Assembly (NCBI RefSeq): GCF_014696105.1
Contig: NZ_JACJPO010000066.1
Coordinates: 1 to 64,000, forward strand
Reading direction: 5' to 3'
DNA: 64,000 nt
Source of the DNA: Microcoleus sp. FACHB-1515
GTDB taxonomy: Bacteria; Cyanobacteriota; Cyanobacteriia; Elainellales; Elainellaceae
Part shown: positions 53,818 to 62,943 of the stretch, piece by piece
Layout of the letters: every line of letters begins with the position of its first letter
Numbering within the stretch: position 1 is the first letter of the stretch
Position numbers and translations under genes: made by a program
Notes under the pieces: model-generated
Told to the model about the DNA's origin: nothing
What the model saw: the letters and a program-made list of their open reading frames with translations, nothing else
Database searches by the model: none

Positions 53818-55329
53818 CTACTGGAGTGGTTGATGCTGAATTCGGTTGCCCAAGCTGCTTTGACGGCTAGCGAGCCGCGCTTTTCCAGCCGCAGCCCATT
53901 CTTGAAGCAACTGAATTTGCTCCTGAGCCGTGCGTGCCAGCGGAATAATCTGACTGGCCGCTTCCAGCACATCTTCAGTGGTGAAATCGCGGTTTTGGCT
54001 AAACCCGATGTGCATCGCTTCGATGATCATCTGCTCGATCTCCGCTCCCGAAAAGTCCGGCGTTTCATACGCCAGTCGATCGAGATCGTATGCCTTGAAG
54101 TTGTGGGGGCGCAGGCGTGATAAGTGTACCGCAAAAATTGCTTTGCGCTCGTCTTGCGTGGGCAATCCGACAAAAAAGATTTCATCAAACCGCCCTCGCC
54201 TGAGCATTTCTGGCGGCAAAGCTTGAATATTATTCGCCGTCGCGACGACAAACACGGGCGAAGTTTTCTCCGACAGCCAGGTGATGAACGTGCCAAACAC
54301 GCGACTGGTCGTTCCCCCATCGCCGCGCCCGTCCAGCCCACCAAACGCTTTGTCAATCTCGTCGATCCACAAAACGCAGGGCGCAAGCGCTTCGGCTAGC
54401 TGGATCATCTGGCGCGTCCGCGATTCTGATTCGCCCACCAGTCCGGCGAACAGTCGGCCTACATCCAGTCGGAGCAGCGGCAAGTGCCAGTGATGCGCGA
54501 TCGCTTTTGCCGTCAGTGATTTCCCCGTCCCCTGAATCCCGACGAGCAACAGGCCACGCGGATGCGGCAGACCGTACTGACGAGCGCGATCGCTAAACGC
54601 ACTGCCTCTTTTCAGCAGCCAATCTTTGAGATTATCCAGCCCGCCAATATCCGACATTTGCTCAGAGGCCGGATAAAAATCGAGAATTTGCGTTTGCTGA
54701 ATTGTCTGCCGCTTTTCCGCCAGGATTAACTCGACATCTTCAGGCTGAAGTTCGCCGTGTGTGGCGATCGCTCGTGCCAAAACGCGCCGAATCCGATCGA
54801 TCGACAGTCCCTGACAGGATCGCACCAGTTCATCGATCGATCGCGCTTCCAGCGTTGTTCCGGTTGCGGCAATCAGCCGCTCAACTTCGCTGCGAATTTC
54901 AGTGCGATCGGGTAGGGGAAATTCAACAACCGTGAGCGTATCGGTCAAATCGTCGGGGATCGAGATTTGCGGCGAAATGATCACCAAATTTTTTGGCTGG
55001 GACTTCAGCAGACGCGCCAGATTGCGAAGCTTGCGCGACACGGCAACATCATCAAGAAATCGCTGAAAGTCACGCAGAATGAACAGAGCCGGAGCCGAGG
55101 CGGGCAGCTTTTCGACGAGTTCAAGTGCCTGAAGCGGATTGCGGCGGGCGAATCCGGCATCGGTGGGATTGCCCTGATAGCCATCGACAAAATCCCAGGT
55201 GTAGATGCCGCGCTGACCCTGGACGGCCTGAGCGATCGCCTGCTCCACCCGTTCCTCTTCCCGCGTGGGAATGTAGAGAACCGAATAGCGAGCGCGAAGC
55301 AGCAGTTCAAACTCGTCACGAAAGCTCAT
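53818..55329 (-). CDS. ycf46: Ycf46-like AAA+ ATPase
   Basis: AAA+ protein of 503 residues of the Ycf46 family, found in cyanobacteria and plastid genomes. An N-terminal region of about 245 residues with its own Rossmann-like pattern (YSVLYIPTREEERVEQAIAQAV, ALFILRDFQRFL) precedes an ATPase with Walker A GIQGTGKS, Walker B VLWIDEIDKAFGG, the arginine-finger region RRGRFDEIFFVG and the C-terminal lid ETPDFSGAEIEQMI. No protease or membrane helix, unlike FtsH. Cyanobacterial members have been linked to inorganic carbon or photosynthesis control, but the mechanism is not clear. ATG at 55329 starts the conserved MSFRDEFELLL; longer upstream frames are rejected because they enter the DUF177 gene. 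Confidence 0.92.
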   Translation of the reverse strand: MSFRDEFELLLRARYSVLYIPTREEERVEQAIAQAVQGQRGIYTWDFVDGYQGNPTDAGFARRNPLQALELVEKLPASAPALFILRDFQRFLDDVAVSRKLRNLARLLKSQPKNLVIISPQISIPDDLTDTLTVVEFPLPDRTEIRSEVERLIAATGTTLEARSIDELVRSCQGLSIDRIRRVLARAIATHGELQPEDVELILAEKRQTIQQTQILDFYPASEQMSDIGGLDNLKDWLLKRGSAFSDRARQYGLPHPRGLLLVGIQGTGKSLTAKAIAHHWHLPLLRLDVGRLFAGLVGESESRTRQMIQLAEALAPCVLWIDEIDKAFGGLDGRGDGGTTSRVFGTFITWLSEKTSPVFVVATANNIQALPPEMLRRGRFDEIFFVGLPTQDERKAIFAVHLSRLRPHNFKAYDLDRLAYETPDFSGAEIEQMIIEAMHIGFSQNRDFTTEDVLEAASQIIPLARTAQEQIQLLQEWAAAGKARLASRQSSLGNRIQHQPLQ

Positions 55330-55339
55330 AATTTCCTGG

Positions 55340-55834
55340 CTAATTAGACAACTGCTGCCGCAAAATTTCCAGCGACGACCAGCGGCGATCGACATTTGCA
55401 GCCGCTTCACCTGGATTGGTTTCAATGCCGTTGCAGTCTGCCGCGCAAATTTTGCGCTGCGGAATTTCCAAGCAAAGCTGTTCATACAGCCACTCGATCG
55501 GATGGAAGTAGCCGTTGGGCGGCAGCGTTTCGACAAACTCGTCAAAGGGCACTTCGCGATCGAGATCCACTTCCGGATCCGGTTCTTGCAGCCAGATCAA
55601 TTCCGTCGTATCAACCTTAATGCGATGGTTGTACTGCTTGAGGCAGCGATCGCAAGTCAGCGTGGCGATCGCTTCGGCGTGGCCTTCCACTTCCAAATAG
55701 TTGCCGCGATGCGTAACTCGAACTTCACCCTGCACGGGCGTTAGCGTTTCCAGTCCGGGCAAATAGTCGCGGACTTCAGTGCGATCGGTTTGATTCGGCG
55801 CTTTGGTTAGCTGTGGAATGTAAATCGCGTCCAT
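55340..55834 (-). CDS. DUF177/YceD family protein
   Basis: Protein of 164 residues of the YceD/DUF177 family, which in bacteria and plants is required for normal 23S rRNA accumulation. The core signature EVEGHAEAIATLTCDRCLKQYNHRI contains the CxxC pair at about residues 78-81, and a second Cys group (CLEIPQRKICAADC) lies near 125-138, so metal binding is plausible. Bacterial members usually sit next to rpmF; here it is 10 bases upstream of ycf46 and probably cotranscribed with it. Confidence 0.88.
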   Translation of the reverse strand: MDAIYIPQLTKAPNQTDRTEVRDYLPGLETLTPVQGEVRVTHRGNYLEVEGHAEAIATLTCDRCLKQYNHRIKVDTTELIWLQEPDPEVDLDREVPFDEFVETLPPNGYFHPIEWLYEQLCLEIPQRKICAADCNGIETNPGEAAANVDRRWSSLEILRQQLSN

Positions 55835-56050
55835 CGTTGCTCCTCCACCAGCAAAATGAGTTGCAGGCTTCGCCTACAATCTTCAGTCTAATCTCGAAAT
55901 TGAGCTTCTGAGCAGGCGATTTGAGTCGAGGGAACCGAAGCGCGAAGGGTAGATTTCAATTTGCTGCAACAGATTGTAAATCGCTTCAGGAATTGCAGAT
56001 TCGATTGTGTAGGAGCCTACTGGAGATCGAGTGATTTGGGAGGAATTATC

Positions 56051-57319
56051 ATGTCCAATCAGCAATCGTTTCAAGATGCGATCGATCGCGTGGTTGCGAT
56101 GCCGAGCGATCGACAACTGGGCGATCGCGTCCGCAATCTGGGGCTAAACGTTGTCAACGTGATGTGGGAAGACACTGCCCGGACACCCGGATCGGCTTGG
56201 GGTGCGAACATCACGGACATGACGCTTCAGGTGCGCGATCCCGCTCGACGCGATCGCAAACATCTCCTTCCCGTGATTCGCTATCCAAACTTCACCGACA
56301 AAACCGCAGATGTGCCGTTTGATCAGATCAAACTCAAAGTCGGCAACGAAAAAGGTCAAGATTTGCAGGTGGTGACGCTGAGAGAATACCTGACGAATTT
56401 ATCGAACTATGTGAGCGATCGCCGCAAATATCACGCCGAAAATCAATCTTTGGTGACCGACAGCGACACGCATGTTTTAGTCAGCGCTCAAGCTTGCTTC
56501 CTACCGATTCCGCAGCAGGGCAAATGCAGCTTCAATCCTGTCCTGTTCAACTATCAATCGCGCTCAGAGAGTCCGGCGGTGCTGGCAATTTTGATTTCCA
56601 CCGAGGGAACCAGCGCAACAATCATCGACAATGCTCACGACAAAGCCAGTTGGGGACAAAACATTTACTTCAACAATAGCGGCCAGAAAACAACGCTGAC
56701 CGGAGAACGGCTCAGCGACTTTAAGGAAAATCAGGCTCAGGCGATCGCTCAAACCCAAGGCGTTTCCCTGGAAGAAGCGCGATCGCAAGTCACTGTTGCC
56801 CAAGACATCAACATGGTCATGGTTGTGCAAGTGCCGCTGAAGCACAAGCCGCTGGAATATGGCGGCATGGATTTCATGCTTTCCGTTCCGGTTCCTTGCG
56901 CGATGGCTGGCGGCGAGATGACTCGATCGCGCCTCAAAAGTGATGTCGAGGATGCCGCGATCGGACATGGCGAAGATGAAGGCGAACATCTGGAGCTTGG
57001 CGGTCACAAGCTGGAGCGGGACGATCGCTTTCCGATTCGCGTCACCGTCCAGTTCTACAAAGCCACCAGCAACGGCGTGGTCGATGAGGAAGATCTCGAA
57101 AACGTCCGTCACTGCATCGAAGCGGCCTACAGCAGCGCGGACTATATCGGTTCGCTCGTCGTCGGAACGCTGGAGAAAGGCGCGTTGGGCATGGGTGAAG
57201 CGCGTCCGACTCAACCTGCACCGTTGCCGGAAGCCGTTCTCTCACCACCCAAAGATTACTTGAAAGTGGTGAATCCGTTTGCGCCGAATCAAAATCCGAC
57301 GACGGGCGAGAAAAATTAG
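56051..57319 (+). CDS. Unrecognised 422-residue soluble protein
   Basis: I do not recognise the family. The protein has no signal peptide or membrane helix. Notable stretches are NVVNVMWEDTARTPGSAWG near 29-47, LVSAQACFLPIPQQGKCSFNPVLFNYQSR near 148-176, EGTSATIIDN near 193-202 and a glycine/acid-rich GHGEDEGEHLELGGHKLERDDRFP near 298-321. The C-terminus is Pro-rich. The body looks well conserved rather than random. ATG at 56051 follows GGGAGGAATTATC, a good ribosome site. It is on the opposite strand to all neighbours between DUF177 and jag, and its TAG shares four bases with the jag stop. No function is proposed. Confidence 0.78.
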   Translation: MSNQQSFQDAIDRVVAMPSDRQLGDRVRNLGLNVVNVMWEDTARTPGSAWGANITDMTLQVRDPARRDRKHLLPVIRYPNFTDKTADVPFDQIKLKVGNEKGQDLQVVTLREYLTNLSNYVSDRRKYHAENQSLVTDSDTHVLVSAQACFLPIPQQGKCSFNPVLFNYQSRSESPAVLAILISTEGTSATIIDNAHDKASWGQNIYFNNSGQKTTLTGERLSDFKENQAQAIAQTQGVSLEEARSQVTVAQDINMVMVVQVPLKHKPLEYGGMDFMLSVPVPCAMAGGEMTRSRLKSDVEDAAIGHGEDEGEHLELGGHKLERDDRFPIRVTVQFYKATSNGVVDEEDLENVRHCIEAAYSSADYIGSLVVGTLEKGALGMGEARPTQPAPLPEAVLSPPKDYLKVVNPFAPNQNPTTGEKN

Positions 57320-57801
57320 GAGGTTTGGAGGCGACGCACGACCAGGCGGCGATCGGGTTCTGTTCCTTGACTAAACGTTTCCAGGTCTTCATGCGCTTGC
57401 AGCAGCGTGTGAACCTGGCGACGTTCAGCGGCAGAGAGCGACGTGAGTTCATAGTCTTCTCCGGTTTCGCGCACCTGCTGGGCAGCGGCTTCGGCCATTG
57501 ACTGAAGTTCGACCAAGCGGCGATCGCGATATCCGTTCAGTTCTACGGTAATCGCTTGCTGTTCTTCCTTGGCGCGTCCCAAGTTCAGCGTGGTGTTCGC
57601 GAGATACTGAATGGCATCTAGAGCGGAACCGTGATCGCCTGTGAGATGCTGCACTTGATCGGGCGTCAGGTGGGTCGCGTCGATCGTCAGCCACTCCTCA
57701 TTCCACTGGGGCTGAGGCGCAATCGAGACGGTGGCAGGTAGGCCAGCAAGCTTGAGAAATTCATCGAGCCATTGCTGGCCGCGCTGCAATTGTTCGTCCA
57801 T
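57316..57801 (-). CDS. KH-R3H RNA-binding protein Jag/KhpB
   Basis: RNA-binding protein of 161 residues of the Jag/KhpB/EloR type, found beside yidC in most bacteria. A KH-like part (about 15-85: WLTIDATHLTPDQVQHLTGDHGSALDAIQYLAN) is followed by an R3H domain (about 90-158: LNGYRDRRLVELQSMAEAA). It binds structured or mRNA targets and influences cell shape or division in Gram-positives; the cyanobacterial role is less known. The N-terminal Jag domain is absent, as is usual here. ATG at 57801 follows yidC by 21 bases; a start six codons upstream would overlap less cleanly. Confidence 0.9.
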   Translation of the reverse strand: MDEQLQRGQQWLDEFLKLAGLPATVSIAPQPQWNEEWLTIDATHLTPDQVQHLTGDHGSALDAIQYLANTTLNLGRAKEEQQAITVELNGYRDRRLVELQSMAEAAAQQVRETGEDYELTSLSAAERRQVHTLLQAHEDLETFSQGTEPDRRLVVRRLQTS

Positions 57802-57822
57802 GAGGCTGTTCGTCCACAAAGG

Positions 57823-58974
57823 CTAGCTCTTCTTCTTCGATCGACCCGGTTCAAACGGCAGGGCAGGGCGATCGTCACCGTCCATCTTCTTCGCTTTCTT
57901 TTTTTCCTCGGCGTCCACAATTTCTTGCAGATTTTCCGGCAGCGGTTCTCGCGAGAGGATGAAGGTTTGCAGCGTTTGGAAGACGTTGCCAATCACCATG
58001 TAAAGCAAAACGCCTGCTGGAAGCGGAAAGAACAAAAACATTCCCGAAAAGATCACGGGTGTAATTTTGTTGACCGTTTGCTGCTGCGGATTGCCGCTGC
58101 CACCACCTTGACCGGAAAGCAACTGGCTAACGTAGAGGCTGACGCCGAAGAACAGCACCATGCCGATGATGTCCCAATGAATTGTGCCGTCATCGTCAAA
58201 CGCACCGACGCGACCGAGCTTGTCAATGAACAAGAAGCCCTGATTGGCGGCGAGTCCGGGCATTGTGCCTTGCAGCGTCACTTCACCGGGGGCGATCGCT
58301 TCTAGCACATTGTTTTCGTCGATCCGCACGAGTTCCGAACCTTTCGTCACCTTCCAGATTGGAGCGATTTGGGTTTCGGGATGCTCGGCTTGAAATTCCT
58401 GCCAGGTTTTGCCCTCGGTTGTTTGAAACTCGATGCTGGTTTTTTCACCGACCGCCAAGCGATCGCCACCCGGAATCAGCGGCGCAACCTTGATATGCTC
58501 ACCGTCTGCGATGTAAATATTCTGCGGCTTGCCAACAAAGGCGGCGGGCTGAATCTGCTCCGCTTGTTCACGCGGCAAAATCTGAACCGTGACGGGATAG
58601 TTAACATCCGAGAAGGGCGATCCCCGTAGCGTTGCGAACAGAGCGAACAGCACGGGCATCTGAAGCAGAACCGGGAAGCAGCCTGCCAATGGATTGCCAA
58701 ATTCTTTATAGACCTGGCTCATTTCTTCTTGCTGCTTGGCCGGGTCATCCTTGTAGCGCTCTTGAATTTCTTTGACCCGCTTTTGCATCATCGGCTGCGT
58801 CACCTTCATCTGCCGCATGTTGCGGATCGATCCGGCACTGAGCGGATAAAGGGCAAACCGAATCACCAAGGTCAGCGCCACGATCGCCAGCCCATAGCTC
58901 GGCACGATTCCATAGAAGAAATCGATGATCGGCAGCATCACGTTGTTGGAGAGAAAACTGATACCAAAGTCCAT
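57823..58974 (-). CDS. yidC: Membrane protein insertase YidC/Oxa1
   Basis: YidC/Oxa1/Alb3 insertase of 383 residues, which integrates and folds inner and thylakoid membrane proteins. N-terminal helix near 20-45 ([30 protein letters not shown]), the conserved cytoplasmic loop ([23 protein letters not shown]), then a 130-residue insertion of periplasmic character between the first and second core helices and the remaining helices near 265-350. The C-terminal tail is Lys-rich and ends GRSKKKS, suited to ribosome contact. Gene order rpmH-rnpA-PH-yidC-jag is the classical arrangement. Confidence 0.95.
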   Translation of the reverse strand: MDFGISFLSNNVMLPIIDFFYGIVPSYGLAIVALTLVIRFALYPLSAGSIRNMRQMKVTQPMMQKRVKEIQERYKDDPAKQQEEMSQVYKEFGNPLAGCFPVLLQMPVLFALFATLRGSPFSDVNYPVTVQILPREQAEQIQPAAFVGKPQNIYIADGEHIKVAPLIPGGDRLAVGEKTSIEFQTTEGKTWQEFQAEHPETQIAPIWKVTKGSELVRIDENNVLEAIAPGEVTLQGTMPGLAANQGFLFIDKLGRVGAFDDDGTIHWDIIGMVLFFGVSLYVSQLLSGQGGGSGNPQQQTVNKITPVIFSGMFLFFPLPAGVLLYMVIGNVFQTLQTFILSREPLPENLQEIVDAEEKKKAKKMDGDDRPALPFEPGRSKKKS

Positions 58975-59161
58975 GAGCGTATGTCAACCTGTGCGCTGTT
59001 TTTTCACGTCTTCAAGCAGCTTTTCGTCTTCAACAGCCGTGTCAAATTGCGAGTCAAGCAGTGCAAGTCGAGCAGCCTGACCGTTGAAAAACCTGCAAAT
59101 CTAATGTATCCGATCGCTTTACCAAACTGCACCTTCAGCCGCATCGCGATTGGTGTGGATA

Positions 59162-59560
59162 TTACGGCTGTGTGCCGAGTGAACCGCTGGCCTTTTGTGC
59201 TCGTGCTGACAGTTTGTCGTTGATGATGTCATAAATCTCGCGGAAGCGCGGCAGCGATCGCAACTCCAGGCGGCTACCGTCGCGCAGCGTCACAACCATA
59301 TCGCCCCACAGCCCAAGTCCGCGTGGAACCGTGACAACCTTGACGATTTCAGAGTAAATAATGTCTGAGCGATCGCGCCCCATCCAACCACCTGTCACCG
59401 AGATGCGACGGTCAGTAATGCGATAGCGTAGCCACAGCGCCCGCACGATCGCGCCCACCGTCAGCGGCAATCCGATTACGGTCATCCCGATGAGCAAGTT
59501 GAAAATCAAGTCGCCAACGTGGGGGCCGCCTTCGTAGTAGACTTCCTCTTTAATCGCCAT
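59162..59560 (-). CDS. PH-domain membrane protein of the rnpA-yidC block
   Basis: Protein of 132 residues with two hydrophobic stretches near 18-50 (LIFNLLIGMTVIGLPLTVGAIVRALWLRY) followed by a bacterial pleckstrin-homology-like beta domain (RRISVTGGWMGRDRSDIIYSEIVKVVTV, then VVTLRDGSRLELRSLPRFREIYDII). It sits in the slot between rnpA and yidC, which in cyanobacteria is regularly held by such a protein rather than by YidD. Its start overlaps the end of rnpA by 11 bases. Function not known. Confidence 0.87.
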   Translation of the reverse strand: MAIKEEVYYEGGPHVGDLIFNLLIGMTVIGLPLTVGAIVRALWLRYRITDRRISVTGGWMGRDRSDIIYSEIVKVVTVPRGLGLWGDMVVTLRDGSRLELRSLPRFREIYDIINDKLSARAQKASGSLGTQP

Positions 59561-59909
59561 TAATGACCTCTGCGTCTGTGAATAACTGCTCTAATTCTTG
59601 CAGAAATTGACGGTAATCGCACTCGATCGCGATCGGCTGTACGACAATCACGAGATACCAACCAGGTCGAAATTTGGGCAACAACAAACGGATGGCGGCG
59701 CGAATTTGCCGCTTCATGCGGTTGCGATCGACCGCTTTCTTGCTGACTTTTTGGCTGATGGAAATGCCAATCAGCGTAGGAGAATTGGCTCGATCGCCAC
59801 GCAGCTTTAAGCCTCGCAACGTCAAGTGGAGGCTAGAGCGACGAATTCCTTTTTGGTAGACCCAGGTGAAATCTCGTCGCTGCCTCAGCCGATGAATTTT
59901 GGGCAGCAC
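59550..59909 (-). CDS. rnpA: RNase P protein component RnpA
   Basis: Protein subunit of ribonuclease P, 119 residues, which helps the catalytic RNA trim the 5' ends of tRNA precursors. N-terminal basic segment LPKIHRLRQRRDFTWVYQKG and the diagnostic RNR box in AVDRNRMKRQIRAAIRLL near 70-87 are intact. It follows rpmH by 23 bases, as in most bacteria. ATG at 59909. Confidence 0.95.
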   Translation of the reverse strand: MLPKIHRLRQRRDFTWVYQKGIRRSSLHLTLRGLKLRGDRANSPTLIGISISQKVSKKAVDRNRMKRQIRAAIRLLLPKFRPGWYLVIVVQPIAIECDYRQFLQELEQLFTDAEVINGD

Positions 59910-59932
59910 GAGATCAATGCCGCTCGCTGCAA

Positions 59933-60076
59933 TCAGCCCGATACAGACAGTCTTGCCCGACCTTTGCGGCGGCGAGCGCGAATCACGCGCCGTCCGGTCG
60001 CCGTTCTCATACGGGCGCGAAAGCCAGATGTTCTTCTGCGCTTGCGGCTTGTGCCCTCTAGGGTGCGCTTGGTCAT
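59933..60076 (-). CDS. rpmH: Ribosomal protein L34
   Basis: Very basic 47-residue large-subunit ribosomal protein. It opens [19 protein letters not shown] and contains the family's [19 protein letters not shown] core. Read from the sequence directly: the ATG is at 60076 and the TGA ends at 59933. It starts the rpmH-rnpA-PH-yidC-jag block. The cyanobacterial EGTSRK variation of the N-terminus is normal. Confidence 0.96.
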   Translation of the reverse strand: MTKRTLEGTSRKRRRTSGFRARMRTATGRRVIRARRRKGRARLSVSG

Positions 60077-60404
60077 GGGTCTACTCCACTCGTTTCGTCA
60101 GCAAAAAGTCACAGTCTATAATTTTACCGCAAATTCTTCAGCGGCAGGCGATCGATTTTCACGAGGCGGTGAGCGAATGCGGCAAGTGTTGGAATCGACG
60201 CACCTGGAACCAGGAAATCAACTTCCAAGCCTGAAAGCTCAAGTCAGTTGAAACGAACTCAAACCGCTATCTCCAAACCTATTTGAATGGGTTTTCGCTT
60301 TCAGCCGGAACTTGAGTTCACGGCTTCTACATGAAGTTCTCAAGACAAAGATTGGGAATTCACCACCTGAATCCCCAATCCAAAATCTGCTTTGTTGACG
60401 GAAT
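60077..60404. other. Spacer upstream of rpmH with dispersed repeat
   Basis: Holds the rpmH promoter region at its left end and a roughly 100-base dispersed repeat (60210-60312) in the middle. No coding frame is convincing. Confidence 0.55.
60210..60312 (-). repeat. Dispersed ~100-bp repeat, copy 1
   Basis: Read on the minus strand, it runs AGTTCCGGCTGAAAGC, then AACCCATTCAAATAGG, a TTTGAGT stretch, CAACTGACTTGAGCTTTCAG and finally GATTTCCTGG. It aligns over its length with the plus-strand copy at 62821-62920. Confidence 0.72.
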
Positions 60405-60941
60405 CTACTGCTCGCCAATGCTGACGATCCAGGTTCCCACATAGCGCAGCATCGGCAGATCTCCGGGCGATCGCACCATTGCGTTGAAGTAGTGTGTGCC
60501 GCCGCGAATTGGGTTGCGGACGTTGGAAAGGCGCACTTCGACTCGCGATCGAGCAGGGATCGGTTCGGTCGGAATAATGTTGATAACGCGATTTTCGCGA
60601 TCCCACTCGACTTCTTCGAGCGCAATTTCGTCACCGCCGACGCGCACCTCAACGCGATCGGGATCAAACGTGCCCTCGAAAGTGACGGGGTAGGTGATCG
60701 ACAGTTGGGCAACGGCCAGCGTCATCTTTTCGGGGGAAATGCGGAGGCGATAGCGATCGCGAACGCTCGGACGACCCGCATTATCGAGCCGATAGCCAAG
60801 CTGGTTTTCGCGATCGATGCCGCTAAAAATCGTCAGTCCTGGCAGACCTTGGGCAAGGCTAGGCAGCGCAAGACTGGTCGCAAGACAGCCTGCGAGGGCA
60901 AAAGCGGAGAACAGACGGGCGGACTTTCCTAGAGCAACCAT
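60405..60941 (-). CDS. DUF2808 secreted protein
   Basis: Exported protein of 178 residues with a signal peptide (about 1-31, ending LPSLAQG) and the DUF2808 body common in cyanobacteria: YRLRISPEKMTLAVAQLSITYPVTFEGTFDPDRVEVR, then a beta-rich end with NPIRGGTHYFNAMV. Function is not known to me; the beta-sandwich look and signal suggest a periplasmic or surface role. ATG at 60941. It is divergent from pntA. Confidence 0.88.
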   Translation of the reverse strand: MVALGKSARLFSAFALAGCLATSLALPSLAQGLPGLTIFSGIDRENQLGYRLDNAGRPSVRDRYRLRISPEKMTLAVAQLSITYPVTFEGTFDPDRVEVRVGGDEIALEEVEWDRENRVINIIPTEPIPARSRVEVRLSNVRNPIRGGTHYFNAMVRSPGDLPMLRYVGTWIVSIGEQ

Positions 60942-61630
60942 ATTTCTTGTCGGGGATCGCGTGAAATCGAATTGTATTTACGAATCTTTACTAGCTGTTA
61001 CTGACTCTAGCAGGATTGTTGAGTTTCGAAGCAGTTGCTTCAGTGAGATGACGATCGCGACGTAGAACGATCGAAAAAAGTGCCCGATGCTGGAAAATTC
61101 GGTGATTAGAGCGATCGCACGGCAAGCATCACTTCACAGAACTGATTAAATTTTACTCAAGAAATAAGAAATAACTCTATTTGTTGCAGATGTTATAGAT
61201 CGATCGACAGAATTAATAACGATTGCTAACTTCTGTGTTGTCTTTTGTGCGGCTATTGAAATCAATCGGGAGAAATCATAAGACAAGTTAAAGACCTGCA
61301 TCTAGTTAAAAAGATTGTTCTAGGATGCGACAGTAACCTGCAATACAGCAAGGCTAATTTTTCAACAATGCCCATTCGCGCAAACTCCATTCGATCGCAG
61401 ATACGGTCTTTATCGCAGTTCGATCGCTTGGGTTTGCATTGCAATTCGGCTAGCAGCATTAACCTGTTTCGTGTGTAAATTAACGTGAATTTTGCGTGGA
61501 TTTGCATTCGATCGCAACGGCTTGATGCTGTTATTTTTTGCGTCGATTGGCGAATGAAAGCGGATTGATTTTGCTAGTTTGATTTCGAGCATCGCGCATT
61601 GATTTTCAGTTGCAGTCATTAGGAGAATTC
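60942..61630. other. Divergent promoter region DUF2808/pntA
   Basis: About 690 A/T-rich bases between divergent genes, so promoters of both are expected. Minus-strand frames of 69-82 codons here lack ribosome sites and family likeness. GGAG at 61621, just before the pntA ATG, is the only element I would assign. Confidence 0.5.
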
Positions 61631-62776
61631 ATGAAAATAGCGGTCGCAAAAGAAGTTGAAATGGGAGAACGGCGGGTTGCCTTAATTCCCGATACGGTTG
61701 CCCGACTGGTGAAGCAAGGCCACGAGCTTTTAGTTGAAGCAGGTGCAGGAGTCGGCGCAGAATTCAGCGATGCGGACTATCTGGCAGCGGGCGCAATGGT
61801 CAGCGGCGATCGCGGCTGGCTGTGGTACGAAGCTGATTTGCTCGTCAAGGTGAATCCGCCGCAAGAGTGGGAAGTCAATTTGCTGCGTGAAGGCGCGACG
61901 TTGATTAGCTTCCTCAATCCGCTGGGCAATCCGGTCATCGCGCAACGACTGGCCGATCGCCGCATCACAAGTTTCAGCCTCGAAATGATTCCGCGCACCA
62001 GCCGCGCTCAAAGTATGGATGCGCTGTCGTCCCAAGCGGGGATCGCTGGATACAAAGCGACGCTGATTGCTGCTGCCGCGCTGCCGAAGTTCTTCCCGAT
62101 GCTGACGACCGCTGCGGGCACGATTGCCCCCGCCAAAGTGTTTGTGATGGGCGCAGGCGTGGCGGGATTGCAGGCGATCGCCACTGCTCGCCGTTTGGGA
62201 GCGGTTGTCGAAGCCTTTGATATCCGGCCTGCGGTGAAAGAAGAAGTGCAAAGCTTGGGCGCGAAGTTTGTCGATGTCTCACTGGATGAGGACACCGTTG
62301 CGGCGAACGGCTACGCGAAGGAATTGTCGGAGGCGGCAAAGGAGCGATCGCGCCAAATCGTCACCGAACACGTGAAGGCGGCAGACGTGATTATCACAAC
62401 CGCGCAAGTTCCCGGCAGAAAAGCCCCGCTGCTCGTCACTGAAGAAATGGTCGCCCAGATGAAGCCGGGATCGGTGATTGTCGATCTCGCTGCTGATCAG
62501 GGCGGCAACTGTGCCTGCACCGAAGCGGGCAAAGACATCGTTGCACATGGCGTTACGGTAATTGGTCCCATCAACCTGCCCGCCACGCTGCCCGTTCATG
62601 CCAGCCAAATGTTTGCCAAAAATGTTTTAACGCTGGTGCAGTATCTGGTGAAAGAAGGCAACTTGCAGCTTAATTTTGCCGATGACATTATCGACAGCGC
62701 TTGCGTGACGCATGAAGGCGAAATTCGCAGCGATCGCGTTCGTCAGGCTCTCGAAGCGCTGACGGTGAAAAGCTAG
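61631..62776 (+). CDS. pntA: NAD(P) transhydrogenase alpha subunit 1
   Basis: Soluble NAD(H)-binding subunit of the proton-pumping transhydrogenase, 381 residues. It makes NADPH from NADH using the proton gradient. MKIAVAKEVEMGERRVALIPD opens the alanine-dehydrogenase-like domain; FVMGAGVAGLQAIATARRLGAVVEAFDIRPAVKEEVQSLGAKF is the Rossmann NAD site; QVPGRKAPLLV and VIVDLAADQGGNCACTEAG follow. The membrane part is on a separate gene, the three-subunit form found in cyanobacteria. ATG at 61631 follows TTAGGAGAATTC. Longer upstream starts are rejected. Confidence 0.96.
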   Translation: MKIAVAKEVEMGERRVALIPDTVARLVKQGHELLVEAGAGVGAEFSDADYLAAGAMVSGDRGWLWYEADLLVKVNPPQEWEVNLLREGATLISFLNPLGNPVIAQRLADRRITSFSLEMIPRTSRAQSMDALSSQAGIAGYKATLIAAAALPKFFPMLTTAAGTIAPAKVFVMGAGVAGLQAIATARRLGAVVEAFDIRPAVKEEVQSLGAKFVDVSLDEDTVAANGYAKELSEAAKERSRQIVTEHVKAADVIITTAQVPGRKAPLLVTEEMVAQMKPGSVIVDLAADQGGNCACTEAGKDIVAHGVTVIGPINLPATLPVHASQMFAKNVLTLVQYLVKEGNLQLNFADDIIDSACVTHEGEIRSDRVRQALEALTVKS

Positions 62777-62820
62777 AGCAATTCCCCAAGTTGTCTACTT
62801 ATGCATTTGCTGTGAACTAA

Positions 62821-62920
62821 AGTTCCAGCTTAAAGCTGAAACCCATTGAAATGGGTTGATGAATCAGTTTGAGTCAGTTTTAACTGACTTCAGCTTTCAG
62901 CCAGGAAATTAATTTCCTGG
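62821..62920 (+). repeat. Dispersed ~100-bp repeat, copy 2
   Basis: Starts AGTTCCAGCTTAAAGC and ends in a perfect 20-base palindrome (arms CCAGGAAATT at 62901-62910 and AATTTCCTGG at 62911-62920). It aligns with the inverted copy at 60210-60312. It lies inside the pnt operon, between pntA and the second alpha gene. Confidence 0.75.
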
Positions 62921-62943
62921 ACAACTACAAAGAGGTTTTCCGC

